DNA of 64,000 nucleotides from an uncultured Opitutales bacterium (lineage in GTDB: Bacteria; Verrucomicrobiota; Verrucomicrobiia; Opitutales; Intestinicryptomonadaceae): positions 186,001-250,000 of the forward strand of contig URJY01000001.1 of assembly GCA_900548275.1 (NCBI GenBank), written 5' to 3'. The position numbers and the translations under genes are program-made. Under the pieces are notes generated by a model. That model saw only the letters and a program-made list of their open reading frames with translations, did no database searches and had not been told where the DNA came from. Every line of letters begins with the position of its first letter. Position 1 is the stretch's first letter. Positions 7,751 to 15,964 of the stretch are shown in pieces.

Positions 7751-9714
7751 TGTTTTTCTTTCGACAGTGCCACAATCGGGAAGTAATGGCAATAATAACC
7801 GTACCGCAACATAAATCCGCGCGACAATTCCTTGCCCTGCGGCAGCGGCGCGCCGTTGCGCAAATCGACTTTCGCGCCGAGCCCGTACCCCGGAAAGCCC
7901 GTGCCCGTGTACTCGGCTTCAATCCACGTGCCGTCTTCGGTCTGCGTGCTTTTGAGAAAGTCGAATCCCCTGCGGATTTCGTTTACGTACGGGGTTTCGA
8001 ACGCGGTGAGGGCAATCAACGCCCACGCCGTTTGCGACGCCGTCGAAACGCTCTCGGCCTTGGGCTGCATATACGTTGAGGCGCGCTCGCCCCATCCGCC
8101 GTCGGCGTTCTGTTTGCCGACAAGCCACTTCGCCGCGCGGGCGATTGCGGGCGAATCGAAGCTGAACCCCGCCGCCTTTAGCGCGGTCATCGCGCACCAC
8201 GTTCCGTAGATGTAGTTAATCCCCCAACGCCCGAACCACGAACCGTCGCTTTCCTGCTCCGAGAGGATGAAGTAGATGCCGCGCGAAACGCAGTCGTCTT
8301 TCGGCGAATACCCCGCATTTATCAACGCCTCAACGACGTGTGCGGTAACGTCGACGCTCGGCGGGTCGAGGACTTCGCCGAAGTCGCAGAACGGAATTTT
8401 CGTAACAAACTCGGTAGTGTTGTCCTTGTCGAACGCGCCCCATCCGCCGTTCTTCGACTGCATGGCAACGAGCCACTTCGCGGCGCGCTCCACAACTTCG
8501 CCAATCTTTGCGGCTTTCGCGTCGGAGTCGGTAAGAAGTTTTTTGTATTTCAAAAGCACCATCACGGCAACCGCTGTGTCGTCGATGTCGGGGTAGTACT
8601 TGTTCGCCCGTTGGAACGACCACCCGCTCGGCTCCACCGTCCGCCCGACTTTTTCCGCCCAGTCGCCGTAGTGCCTGTTTTCGTTCTCGAGCAGATAGTC
8701 TATCGCTTTCGAAAGAGCCGTATCGTCCGCGCCGACTCCCGCGTCGAGCAGGGCGTTCGCGGCAAGCATAGTGTCCCAGACTGGGCTTTCGCTCGCCTTG
8801 ATTTGCGTGCCCTTGGGGGTTGTTTCCGTCCAGTGCGTGTTTACGGCATTCAACGCCTTTGCCATATTCTCCTGCGACATCGGATACTCCTCGACGTGCA
8901 TGGCGATTATCCCGTAAATCCACGGCGGCTGTATTCCGCCCCAGAAGCCGTCGTCGTCCTGATGGTCGATAATCCAACGCATGGCGTCCTTGATTGCGCG
9001 GCGGCGCAACGCCGACTTTTTCGACTTCTCGTTGTAGAAATGGAAAACCTTGTCGGCGGTAAGAAAGAATTTTTTGAGCGAAAACTTGGGCGTTTCGCCC
9101 GACGTGTTTTTGTAGGCATAGGCGGCGGTTCTGCCGACGCCGAAAAGCTCGTCGATGCGCAGTTCGGGCGCGAGCCTTCTGACGGGCTTTTTCGAACTGA
9201 CAATGCAAAGCGGCATAATAGTTGCGCGCGCCCAAGCGGCAAACCTGTAGATGTTAAACGGAAACCATTTCGGAAAATAGACGATTTCGGGGGGCAGGGC
9301 GGGAGTCTCCTCCCACGGCCATTCGCTGAAAAGCGCAAGCCAGTATTTCGTAAAAACCCTGATGTGCTTGTACCACTCGTGCTTCAGCAGCCAGTCGCGG
9401 GCGGCTTTCATCCGCGGCGCGTCCCTGTCGAAACCGAAAATCCGCAGGGCGTAGTAGCATTCGAGAGTGGTGTTTACGTCGCCGTTTTCCGCGCCGAAAT
9501 AGACGTCCCACGAGCCGTCTTCGCGCTGCGAGTTCACGATGTAGTCGACAATGCCCGCATTCTTCGGGCTTTCGATTCCGCAGAATTTGCACGCCATAAG
9601 CCACTGCGCCTCCATGCAGCAGTTGGTTTCGAGATGGGCGTTCCAGTAGCCTTCGGGCAGCTGCTTCGACTCGAGCCAAAGCACCGCCTTTTCGAGATGT
9701 GAATCCTTCTTCAT
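7747..9714 (-). CDS. shc: Squalene--hopene cyclase
   Basis: This membrane-associated terpene cyclase converts squalene to hopene or hopanol, the committed step to hopanoids. The 655-residue length is typical. The catalytic acid motif DIDDTA sits at residues 376-381, almost exactly the position known in characterised cyclases. QW-type repeats are spread along the protein, for example SQREDGSW (62), HQDDDGFW (251), MQSKNGGW, SEQESDGSW, KQNADGGW and STQTEDGTW. No squalene synthase or hopanoid-modification (hpn) gene is in the window. It is transcribed with an overlapping TetR-type regulator and preceded by a tandem operator-like repeat. No Shine-Dalgarno sequence is evident. Confidence 0.95.
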   Translation of the reverse strand: MKKDSHLEKAVLWLESKQLPEGYWNAHLETNCCMEAQWLMACKFCGIESPKNAGIVDYIVNSQREDGSWDVYFGAENGDVNTTLECYYALRIFGFDRDAPRMKAARDWLLKHEWYKHIRVFTKYWLALFSEWPWEETPALPPEIVYFPKWFPFNIYRFAAWARATIMPLCIVSSKKPVRRLAPELRIDELFGVGRTAAYAYKNTSGETPKFSLKKFFLTADKVFHFYNEKSKKSALRRRAIKDAMRWIIDHQDDDGFWGGIQPPWIYGIIAMHVEEYPMSQENMAKALNAVNTHWTETTPKGTQIKASESPVWDTMLAANALLDAGVGADDTALSKAIDYLLENENRHYGDWAEKVGRTVEPSGWSFQRANKYYPDIDDTAVAVMVLLKYKKLLTDSDAKAAKIGEVVERAAKWLVAMQSKNGGWGAFDKDNTTEFVTKIPFCDFGEVLDPPSVDVTAHVVEALINAGYSPKDDCVSRGIYFILSEQESDGSWFGRWGINYIYGTWCAMTALKAAGFSFDSPAIARAAKWLVGKQNADGGWGERASTYMQPKAESVSTASQTAWALIALTAFETPYVNEIRRGFDFLKSTQTEDGTWIEAEYTGTGFPGYGLGAKVDLRNGAPLPQGKELSRGFMLRYGYYCHYFPIVALSKEKQ

Positions 9715-9730
9715 AACGGCGGCGGATTAA

Positions 9731-9782
9731 AAAAGAACACCCGTTCACCCGTCAAGTAAAAAAGAACGAGTGTTCACCCGTC
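9731..9782. promoter_or_regulatory. Tandem operator-like inverted repeats upstream of shc-tetR
   Basis: Two copies of AAAAGAACnnnnGTTCACCCGTC start at 9731 and 9760, 29 bp apart. Each contains an inverted repeat GAAC-N4-GTTC (9735-9746 and 9764-9775). The duplication 16-51 bp upstream of the shc start, and the overlapping tetR-type gene, suggest an autoregulated operator; this assignment is an inference. Confidence 0.7.
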
Positions 9783-9837
9783 GATTTTTTTTCGTACGCG
9801 TTTTTTTTTGCCGCCGCAAAAATTTTTCGGGATTTGG

Positions 9838-9867
9838 TTGACAGTTTACCATTTTTTCTGCGATTAT
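9838..9867 (+). promoter_or_regulatory. Candidate sigma-70-type promoter for the lacI-type gene
   Basis: A consensus TTGACA at 9838-9843 is followed after 18 bases by GATTAT at 9862-9867. It lies about 110 bp upstream of the regulator start at 9979 and is oriented toward it. Confidence 0.5.
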
Positions 9868-9978
9868 TCCGAAATGTTTCGGCGGGCGGCGTTGTCGGGG
9901 TCGTCTCGGGCTTGCCTTTCCGCCGAATCCGCACCGTTTTGCCTGCGGACTTTCTCCAAAATCAGTAGTAAGCTCAAA

Positions 9979-11091
9979 ATGTCTAAAAACTCGGAAGATA
10001 AAAGAAGTTCTTCGCGCGTCCCGAAGGTGAGTATGCGCGACATCGCCCTCGAATTGGGCATATCAAAAGGTTCCGTTTCGCTCGCGCTTAACGATTCGAA
10101 GAAGATTTCCGAAAAAACGAAGGCCAAAGTCCGAAAGGTCGCCCAGCAGCTCGGATACCGCAGAAACGCGCTCGTTTCGAGCGTGATGGCGGGCTTGAAA
10201 GGCTCGCGCCAGAACCAGTTTCTCGAGACAATCGTTCTCATCAACGCGAACAAGTCGAAGGACGCGCCGCACAAGTATCCGATTTTTTCGAAGTACATTA
10301 CGGGCATCCGCGCGGAGGCGAGGGTTTTGGGCTATGCGGTTTACGAGGTCTGGCTTCACGACAGGCATTTGAATCCGTCGAAGCTGCAGCGCATTCTCGA
10401 GTCGCGCGGCATTCGCGGCGGCATAATAATCGGGCACGTCGACGACAACATTCTGCCCGACAAGTTCGCGCCCATTTGGCAGAATTTCAAGTTCGTGTCG
10501 GCTGGGCTGAAGACATTCAACCCGATTCTCGACTTCATTTCGGCGGACAAGTTTCTCATCGCCCACTATGCGACGAAGAAAGTCATAGAGCGCGGATACA
10601 GGCGTCCCGCGCTCGTGCTTGCGGCGCACATCGACGACCTTGTCGAGGGGCGTTTTGTGGGCGGTTTTCTCCGCGCGCAGCTTGAGCTGCCAGAGTGCGA
10701 CAGAATCCCGCCGTTCCTCCAGATTAAGGAGGCTGAAAGCAATCCGCAGATGCTTTACGACTGGCTTGCAAGGCACAAGCCCGACGTGATTTTCTCAATA
10801 TCCAATTCCACGAGCGAGTGGTTTGCCGAGCGCGCGACCGCCGTGCCGCGCAATCTGCCCGTGATACACCTCGAGCGCAAGTACGGCAAGAACGACTGGG
10901 TAGGCATAGACCAAAACTACGAGATGGTCGGGTGCATCGCCGTCCGCAAGCTTTTCACCGCGCTCAACGCGCCCGTGTATTTGAAGGATGCGGACGTGCG
11001 CACGGCGACGATTGTGCTGCCCAAGTGGAACGAACCCGTGCCTGACTCGCGCAGGAAAATCCCTCCCGAGCCCCAATCCGCCGATTGGTAA
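9979..11091 (+). CDS. LacI family transcriptional regulator
   Basis: The 370-residue protein starts at the ATG at 9979, just before a charged linker and a LacI-type helix-turn-helix at about residues 16-40 (VSMRDIALELGISKGSVSLALN) followed by the hinge-helix region KVRKVAQQLGYRRNALVSSVMAGLKG. The remainder is a periplasmic-binding-protein-like effector domain. The variant HTH with GSVSLALN is common in regulators from Verrucomicrobiota. It precedes an MFS transporter and three sugar-acid enzymes on the same strand, so it probably controls them. The frame is open upstream to 9808, but that part would contain the promoter. Confidence 0.9.
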   Translation: MSKNSEDKRSSSRVPKVSMRDIALELGISKGSVSLALNDSKKISEKTKAKVRKVAQQLGYRRNALVSSVMAGLKGSRQNQFLETIVLINANKSKDAPHKYPIFSKYITGIRAEARVLGYAVYEVWLHDRHLNPSKLQRILESRGIRGGIIIGHVDDNILPDKFAPIWQNFKFVSAGLKTFNPILDFISADKFLIAHYATKKVIERGYRRPALVLAAHIDDLVEGRFVGGFLRAQLELPECDRIPPFLQIKEAESNPQMLYDWLARHKPDVIFSISNSTSEWFAERATAVPRNLPVIHLERKYGKNDWVGIDQNYEMVGCIAVRKLFTALNAPVYLKDADVRTATIVLPKWNEPVPDSRRKIPPEPQSADW

Positions 11092-11099
11092 ACAGTTTT

Positions 11100-11109
11100 C
11101 CAAATTTGG
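11100..11109. promoter_or_regulatory. Palindrome CCAAATTTGG in the MFS upstream region
   Basis: A perfect 10-bp palindrome lies between the regulator stop (11091) and the transporter start (11186). It is a plausible half of a LacI-family operator, but a single short palindrome is weak evidence. Confidence 0.25.
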
Positions 11110-11185
11110 GCAAACGCGCTATTGAATTTTCGCGCGGAATGAATTTTAATTTATAAAAAATCGAGGCAAAAAGGACAATCTATAT

Positions 11186-12454
11186 ATGACGACAAGCAAC
11201 GACAATTCTCCGAAAGACTATTACAAATGGTTCTTGCTGCTCTTCCTCTGGGTGGCGTTTTTTCTCCATCAGGGGACGAGGCAGATTTACAACGCAATCC
11301 TGCCGCAGATTCAGGACGCGTTTGGGGTCGATTCCACAAAAATGGGGATTGTCGCCACAATATTTACGCTGACGTACGGCATCTGCGCGCCGCTTTCGGG
11401 CTTCGCAAGCGACTTCCTCAAGCGCAAGTATATGGTCATTGTCGGGCTTGGCGTTTTCTGCTCGGGCATATTCATTTCGGGTTGGGTTTCGTCGATAGGT
11501 TTGATGATTGTCTTCTACGGGCTTCTCAACGGGGCGGGGCAGGCGTTCTACTATCCCGCGGCATGCTCGCTTCTGGGGCAGCTCCACGAAAAGACCCGCG
11601 CGACGGCTCTGGCAATCCACCAGACGGCACTGTATGCGGGTATCGTAATCTGCAGTTGCGTCTCGGGGATGTTCGCCGACATTCCCTCGGTCGGCTCGCT
11701 CGACGGGTGGCGCATTCCGTTCATTCTCTTCGGCGGAATCGGCATAGTCTGGGCTGTTATGCTCGTGTTCCTTATGCGCGACACAAAGCCGATTCACCAT
11801 GCGGGAGGCGCGGCGACCGCCGAAAAGGCGTCGTTCAAGGATGCGTTCCTTGTGATGTTCCGCAAGCCCGCGGCGATTTCGCTCGCGCTCGGTTTCGGCA
11901 TGATGATTTATGTTGACTGCGGCTTCAAAACTTGGATGCCCACGTTCCTTCAGGAGCACTTCAAAATGGATGCCGCCGTCGCCGCGACCAACGCCGTAAT
12001 CTGGCACTACGCGGGCGCATTTGTCGGCGTTATGCTCGGCGGAAGAATCACCGACAAGCTCGCAAAGACCCGCAAGACAATCCGCTTCGAGGCGAACATA
12101 ATCGGGCTTCTTTGCGGCGCGCCGTTCATCTATCTGATGGCGAATACGCCGTCGCAGACGCTCTGCTGCATTGCGATGGCGGCGTTCGGTTTGTGCAGGG
12201 GCGTTTACGACTCGAACCTTTTCGCCTCGCTTTTCGACGTTGTCGCGCCGCGCTACCGCGCTTCGGCTTCGGGCTTGATGCTCTGCTTCGCGTTCATAAT
12301 CGGTTCGTCCGCGCCCGCCGTTCTCGGTTGGATTCGCGACGAATTCGGAATGAACTACGGCATTGCCTCGCTCTCGGGTTTCTATCTGGCGGGCGGTTTG
12401 ATTATTCTGGTCGGCAGAAACCTGTTCTTCAAGCGCGACTACGAGCACGTCTAA
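11186..12454 (+). CDS. MFS transporter, sugar-acid (ACS/OPA-like) type
   Basis: This 422-residue inner-membrane protein has about twelve hydrophobic helices and the MFS inter-helix 2-3 signature region GFASDFLKRKYMV (about 71-83), repeated in weaker form as GRITDKLAKTRK in the second half. The opening RQIYNAILPQIQDAFGVDSTKMG resembles the anion:cation symporter and organophosphate branches that import hexuronates, galactonate or similar acids. Its placement before SDR, RraA and enolase-superfamily genes supports uptake of a sugar acid. The actual substrate is not determinable. Confidence 0.88.
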   Translation: MTTSNDNSPKDYYKWFLLLFLWVAFFLHQGTRQIYNAILPQIQDAFGVDSTKMGIVATIFTLTYGICAPLSGFASDFLKRKYMVIVGLGVFCSGIFISGWVSSIGLMIVFYGLLNGAGQAFYYPAACSLLGQLHEKTRATALAIHQTALYAGIVICSCVSGMFADIPSVGSLDGWRIPFILFGGIGIVWAVMLVFLMRDTKPIHHAGGAATAEKASFKDAFLVMFRKPAAISLALGFGMMIYVDCGFKTWMPTFLQEHFKMDAAVAATNAVIWHYAGAFVGVMLGGRITDKLAKTRKTIRFEANIIGLLCGAPFIYLMANTPSQTLCCIAMAAFGLCRGVYDSNLFASLFDVVAPRYRASASGLMLCFAFIIGSSAPAVLGWIRDEFGMNYGIASLSGFYLAGGLIILVGRNLFFKRDYEHV

Positions 12455-12485
12455 AATTTACCAACAAAGAAAGGACTCTTATAAA

Positions 12486-13277
12486 ATGGAATATTCAGAC
12501 GACATCAAACTCCACGAGCGTTTTTGCCTGAAGGGGCACCGCGCCTTCATTACGGGTTCGGCGCGCGGAATCGGCAGGGCTATCGCCCTCGGGCTTGCAG
12601 AGTACGGCGCGCAGGTAATCGTGCACGGCGTAAGGGAGAGCGAAAAGCTTTCGACGGCTCTCGAGTCCGTACGCAAGCTGAGCCCCTCGAGTTTTGCCGT
12701 TACGGGCGACCTCAGCGACCCCGAAGCCCCCGCGAAAATCGCCGAGCAAATCAAGGCGAAATCCGAGCTTCCCGACATTTTCGTCGCCAATGCCTCCATG
12801 CAGTTCCGCACTCCGTGGAGTCAAATTCCGCTCGAAGAGGCTCTGACGCAAATGCAGGTGAATTTCCATTCCACGCTTCTCTTGGCGCAGCTTTTCTATC
12901 CCGTGATGAAGGCGAAAAAATGGGGCAGAATCGTTACAATCGGCAGCGTGCAGGAATTCCGTCCGCACCCCGAAATGGCGGTCTATGCGGCGAGCAAGTC
13001 GGCGCAGGAAAACCTCGTCCGCAATATCGGCAGGCAGGTTGCGTGCGAAGGCATAACCGTAAACAACATCGCCCCCGGGGTATTCGCCACCGACAGAAAC
13101 GACGAAGCCCTTTCAAACCCCGTCTACGCAAAGCGCGTTACCGACTGTATTCCCTCGCACACCTACGCGGAACCCGCAGACGCGGCGGGCGCGGCGTTGT
13201 TGCTCTGCTCCGACGCCGGCAGGTACATTACGGGTGCGAACATCGTCGTCGACGGCGGCTTGCGCCTCCCCGGATAA
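12486..13277 (+). CDS. SDR family NAD(P)-dependent oxidoreductase
   Basis: The 263-residue protein is a classical short-chain dehydrogenase. The Rossmann motif TGSARGIGRA lies at about residues 22-31, the structural NASM motif near 100, and the catalytic Ser/Tyr/Lys in GSVQEF and YAASK. The C-terminal segment YITGANIVVDGGLRLPG is typical of gluconate 5-dehydrogenase and 3-oxoacyl-reductase-like members. The neighbours suggest oxidation or reduction of a sugar acid or its keto form. The specific reaction remains open. Confidence 0.9.
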   Translation: MEYSDDIKLHERFCLKGHRAFITGSARGIGRAIALGLAEYGAQVIVHGVRESEKLSTALESVRKLSPSSFAVTGDLSDPEAPAKIAEQIKAKSELPDIFVANASMQFRTPWSQIPLEEALTQMQVNFHSTLLLAQLFYPVMKAKKWGRIVTIGSVQEFRPHPEMAVYAASKSAQENLVRNIGRQVACEGITVNNIAPGVFATDRNDEALSNPVYAKRVTDCIPSHTYAEPADAAGAALLLCSDAGRYITGANIVVDGGLRLPG

Positions 13278-13332
13278 ACCGATTTTTCAGTAAACACACA
13301 AACAATTATTTAACATCTAAAAACATAAAAAT

Positions 13333-14088
13333 ATGTCAGAACAACAAGAAGAAAATATGCTTCAGAAAGAGGCAAAAATGATGAAACTCGAAAAGCTCAT
13401 CCGCGAAAGGGAAGGCATCAGCGATGTCAAGTTCCCCGTTCCCGAAAAGGAGCTTCTCGCGCGCTACGAATCGCTCTACACGGGCGCAATCAACGACGTT
13501 ATGCGCGAATTCTGCCTGCTCAATCAGGCTCTTCCGCACCGCATTATTCCGCTCCGTCCCGAGCGCACGGTTGCGGGCATCGCGTTCACGGTCAAGAGCT
13601 CGCCGAACGTCAAGATTACGGGCGAAATGACTTTCCGTACCGAAATGCTCGACGCCATGCACGAAGACGCTTTCGTAATGTGGGACACGAGCCTCGACGA
13701 AGAAGCCACACTCTGGGGCGGCGTTATGACGGCGACCGCGGTCGGCAAAAAGGTACGCGCCGCCTGCATTGACGGCGGTATCCGCGACACGCACCAAATC
13801 CTCGAAAAGGACTTCCCCGTATTCTACCGCTACCGCATTTCCAACGGAAGCCTCGGTCGCTGCCTCATCACGCACTACCAAGTTCCGATTAAAATCGGCA
13901 ACGTCACCATCAAGCCCGGCGACATCATTATGGGCGACATCGACGGCGTGCTTTGCGTTCCCCGCGAAATCGCTTGGGACGTTCTCGTACGCGCCGAGGA
14001 AATCCGCGAAAACGAAAAGAAGATTTTCTCGTGGGTCAACGCGGGCGAATCCATCGATTCCATCACAAAGAAGGGCGGCTATTTCTAA
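13333..14088 (+). CDS. RraA-like protein / class II pyruvate aldolase family
   Basis: The 251-residue protein has the RraA/HMG-aldolase fold signature: a GAINDVM-type N-terminal helix, MWDTSLDEEATLWGGVM where the family has its metal/GG segment, and AACIDGGIRDT, whose Arg-Asp pair corresponds to the catalytic RD of class II 4-carboxy-4-hydroxy-2-oxoadipate aldolases. Within this sugar-acid cluster it probably cleaves a 2-keto-3-deoxy or related intermediate rather than regulating RNase E. The ATG at 13378 (residue 16) is an alternative start, supported by a GAGG six bases upstream; the first 15 residues may be non-coding. Confidence 0.82.
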   Translation: MSEQQEENMLQKEAKMMKLEKLIREREGISDVKFPVPEKELLARYESLYTGAINDVMREFCLLNQALPHRIIPLRPERTVAGIAFTVKSSPNVKITGEMTFRTEMLDAMHEDAFVMWDTSLDEEATLWGGVMTATAVGKKVRAACIDGGIRDTHQILEKDFPVFYRYRISNGSLGRCLITHYQVPIKIGNVTIKPGDIIMGDIDGVLCVPREIAWDVLVRAEEIRENEKKIFSWVNAGESIDSITKKGGYF

Positions 14089-14134
14089 GCCGTATCCCGT
14101 GTTTTTTCGAAGAAATACCAAGCAGGAAAAATTT

Positions 14135-15457
14135 ATGAAAATCGATCCATCAACACTCAAAATTACCGATATGCGCTTCGCCGACATCGACGGCGCGCCG
14201 AAGCGTTGCACTCTGATTAAGATTTACACGAATCAGGGTTTGGTAGGTTACGGCGAAGTCCGTGACGCCTCGAGCAGAACCTATGCGGCAATGCTCAAGA
14301 GCCGCATTATCGGCGAAAACCCCTGCAATGTCGAAAAGATTTTCAACCGCATCAAGCAGTTCGGCGGCGACTCGCGTCAGGCGGGCGGCGTGTGCGGCAT
14401 TGAAGTCGCGCTTTGGGACTTGGCGGGCAAGGCTTGGGGCGTTCCCGTTTGGCAGCTGCTCGGCGGTCAGTACCGCAACAAAATCCGCATCTACTGCGAC
14501 ACCGACAGCGAAGGTGGCGGCCGCGATATGGGCAAGGCTCTCAGAGACCGCAAGGCTCAGGGCTTCACCTTTATGAAGATGGACTTGGGCATCGAGCTTT
14601 TGATGGATGTCCCCGGAGCGCTTTCCGCGCCCCTCGGCTTCCTCGAAAAAATGCGCGAGTACAAGAAGACCGTCTTCACCACGCCCCACGGCTCGATTGA
14701 CCCCCGTGCGATGCGCGGCGAAGCGTACGACCTCTTCAACACGGCGCACCCGTTCACGGGCATCCACATCACCGAAAAGGGTTTGGACTATCTCGAAAAC
14801 TATATGGCGGAGTGCCGCGAGGAAGTCGGCTACGAAATTCCGATTGCAATCGACCACCTCGGGCACATCCCCGTTGAAGACTGCATAAAGCTCGGCAAGC
14901 GTCTCGAAAAGTTCAATCTCGCGTGGATGGAAGACCCCGTTCCGTGGCAGTACACCGACCAGTATGTAAGGTTGGCGAACTCCACGACGACGCCCCTCGG
15001 CACTGGCGAGGATATCTATCTCAAGGAGAATTTTATGCCCCTGCTCGAATCGGGCGCGTTGGCGGTTGTCCATCCCGACATTCTCACTGCGGGCGGCATT
15101 CTCGAAACCAAGAAGATCGGCGACCTTGCCGAAGAGCACCACACTGCGATGGCAATCCATATGGCGGAAAGCCCGATTGCGTGTATGGCAGCCGTTCACG
15201 TTGCCGCCGCTACGCGCAACTTCACGGCGCTCGAGGTTCACTCGGTCGACGTTCCGTGGTGGGACAGCCTCGTCAACGGTCTCCCGAAGCCCCTCGTCGA
15301 CAACGGCTACATCTCCGTTCCCGACGCCCCAGGGTTGGGTATTGAATCGCTCAACGAGGATCTCATCAAGGAAAAGCTCCACGAAGACTTCCCCGAAGCT
15401 TGGGGCGACACGTCCCAATGGGATAAGGAATGGTCGAACGACCGCCGTTGGTCCTAA
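14135..15457 (+). CDS. Mandelate racemase/muconate lactonizing enzyme family protein (sugar-acid dehydratase)
   Basis: This 440-residue member of the enolase superfamily should dehydrate or epimerise an acid sugar with Mg2+. The capping domain covers about 1-130 and the barrel follows. Candidate metal ligands appear as Asp in AIDHLGHI, Glu in AWMEDPVPW and Glu in LGTGEDIY, and a catalytic-type His in AIHMAESP. The start at 14135 has AGGA eleven bases upstream. It is the last gene of the LacI-MFS-SDR-RraA cluster and its transcript meets a strong hairpin terminator at 15480. A D-galactonate-, gluconate- or mannonate-type dehydratase is possible; the exact substrate is unknown. Confidence 0.88.
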   Translation: MKIDPSTLKITDMRFADIDGAPKRCTLIKIYTNQGLVGYGEVRDASSRTYAAMLKSRIIGENPCNVEKIFNRIKQFGGDSRQAGGVCGIEVALWDLAGKAWGVPVWQLLGGQYRNKIRIYCDTDSEGGGRDMGKALRDRKAQGFTFMKMDLGIELLMDVPGALSAPLGFLEKMREYKKTVFTTPHGSIDPRAMRGEAYDLFNTAHPFTGIHITEKGLDYLENYMAECREEVGYEIPIAIDHLGHIPVEDCIKLGKRLEKFNLAWMEDPVPWQYTDQYVRLANSTTTPLGTGEDIYLKENFMPLLESGALAVVHPDILTAGGILETKKIGDLAEEHHTAMAIHMAESPIACMAAVHVAAATRNFTALEVHSVDVPWWDSLVNGLPKPLVDNGYISVPDAPGLGIESLNEDLIKEKLHEDFPEAWGDTSQWDKEWSNDRRWS

Positions 15458-15479
15458 TTTTTTATATCTGTGATACTTC

Positions 15480-15507
15480 GGCGGCAACTATAGTTGCCGC
15501 CTTTTTT
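15480..15507 (+). terminator. Intrinsic terminator of the sugar-acid cluster (repeat copy 1)
   Basis: A perfect 22-bp palindrome, GGCGGCAACTA/TAGTTGCCGCC at 15480-15501, is followed by six T's. It lies 23 bp after the dehydratase stop. Confidence 0.8.
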
Positions 15508-15650
15508 GTATAAGTACGCATTGTGCGGCGGGATTCCGCCGCCCAATCGCTTTGACTATCCGAACTTACTATAATCGGTTTCGAAACGGATGAAACACCG
15601 CTGTTTCACGTTGTTTGTTATTCGAAGTTCGTTCCTATTTGTGATACTTC

Positions 15651-15675
15651 GCGGTGGCTATAGCCACCGCTTTTT
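15651..15675 (+). terminator. Terminator-like hairpin of repeat copy 2
   Basis: A perfect 20-bp palindrome, GCGGTGGCTA/TAGCCACCGC at 15651-15670, is followed by five T's. It occupies the position equivalent to the hairpin at 15480 but has different stem sequence. Confidence 0.65.
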
Positions 15676-15964
15676 GTTTGTAAGTACGCATTGTGCGGCG
15701 GGATTCCGCCGCTCAATCGCTTTGACTGTCCGAACTTACTACAATCGGTTTCGAAACGTTTGAAACACCGCTGTTTCACGGTATTATTCGGCAGAATAAA
15801 AGAATTTTTTGGGGGAATGCGGACGGTTTTTTTTCTCTTTGTCGATATCGTGCAATAGTCCGCAATTTTTATTTTATATCGTTGACGTTCCTTTTGTAAT
15901 TTGCCATTCTTTCGGCTTAATATTTTTAGAAAACGGAGAAGTCCGACAAAAACAATTTAATATT

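Larger units (their letters stand above)
15469..15790. repeat. Two tandem copies of a ~170-bp structured intergenic repeat
   Basis: The 507-bp gap between the dehydratase gene and tig holds two near-identical units, copy 1 from about 15469 and copy 2 from about 15640, with a period of 170-171 bp. Each has three stem-loops in the same order: a TATA-centred hairpin followed by T's; GCGGCGG-GATT-CCGCCGC; and TGAAACA-CCGC-TGTTTCA. The first hairpin differs in sequence between copies (GGCGGCAAC versus GCGGTGGC arms) but both arms change together, so structure is conserved. No reading frame of note is present. Confidence 0.85.

Noticed and set aside
8338..9702. Long open frame antisense to squalene-hopene cyclase
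   Set aside because: It is a shadow of the GC-rich third codon position of shc; the shc frame has clear family motifs.
15551..15575. Promoter inside repeat copy 1 (TTGACT then TATAAT)
   Set aside because: The spacing is only 12 bases, and copy 2 has TACAAT; there is no other -35 at 16-18 bases.
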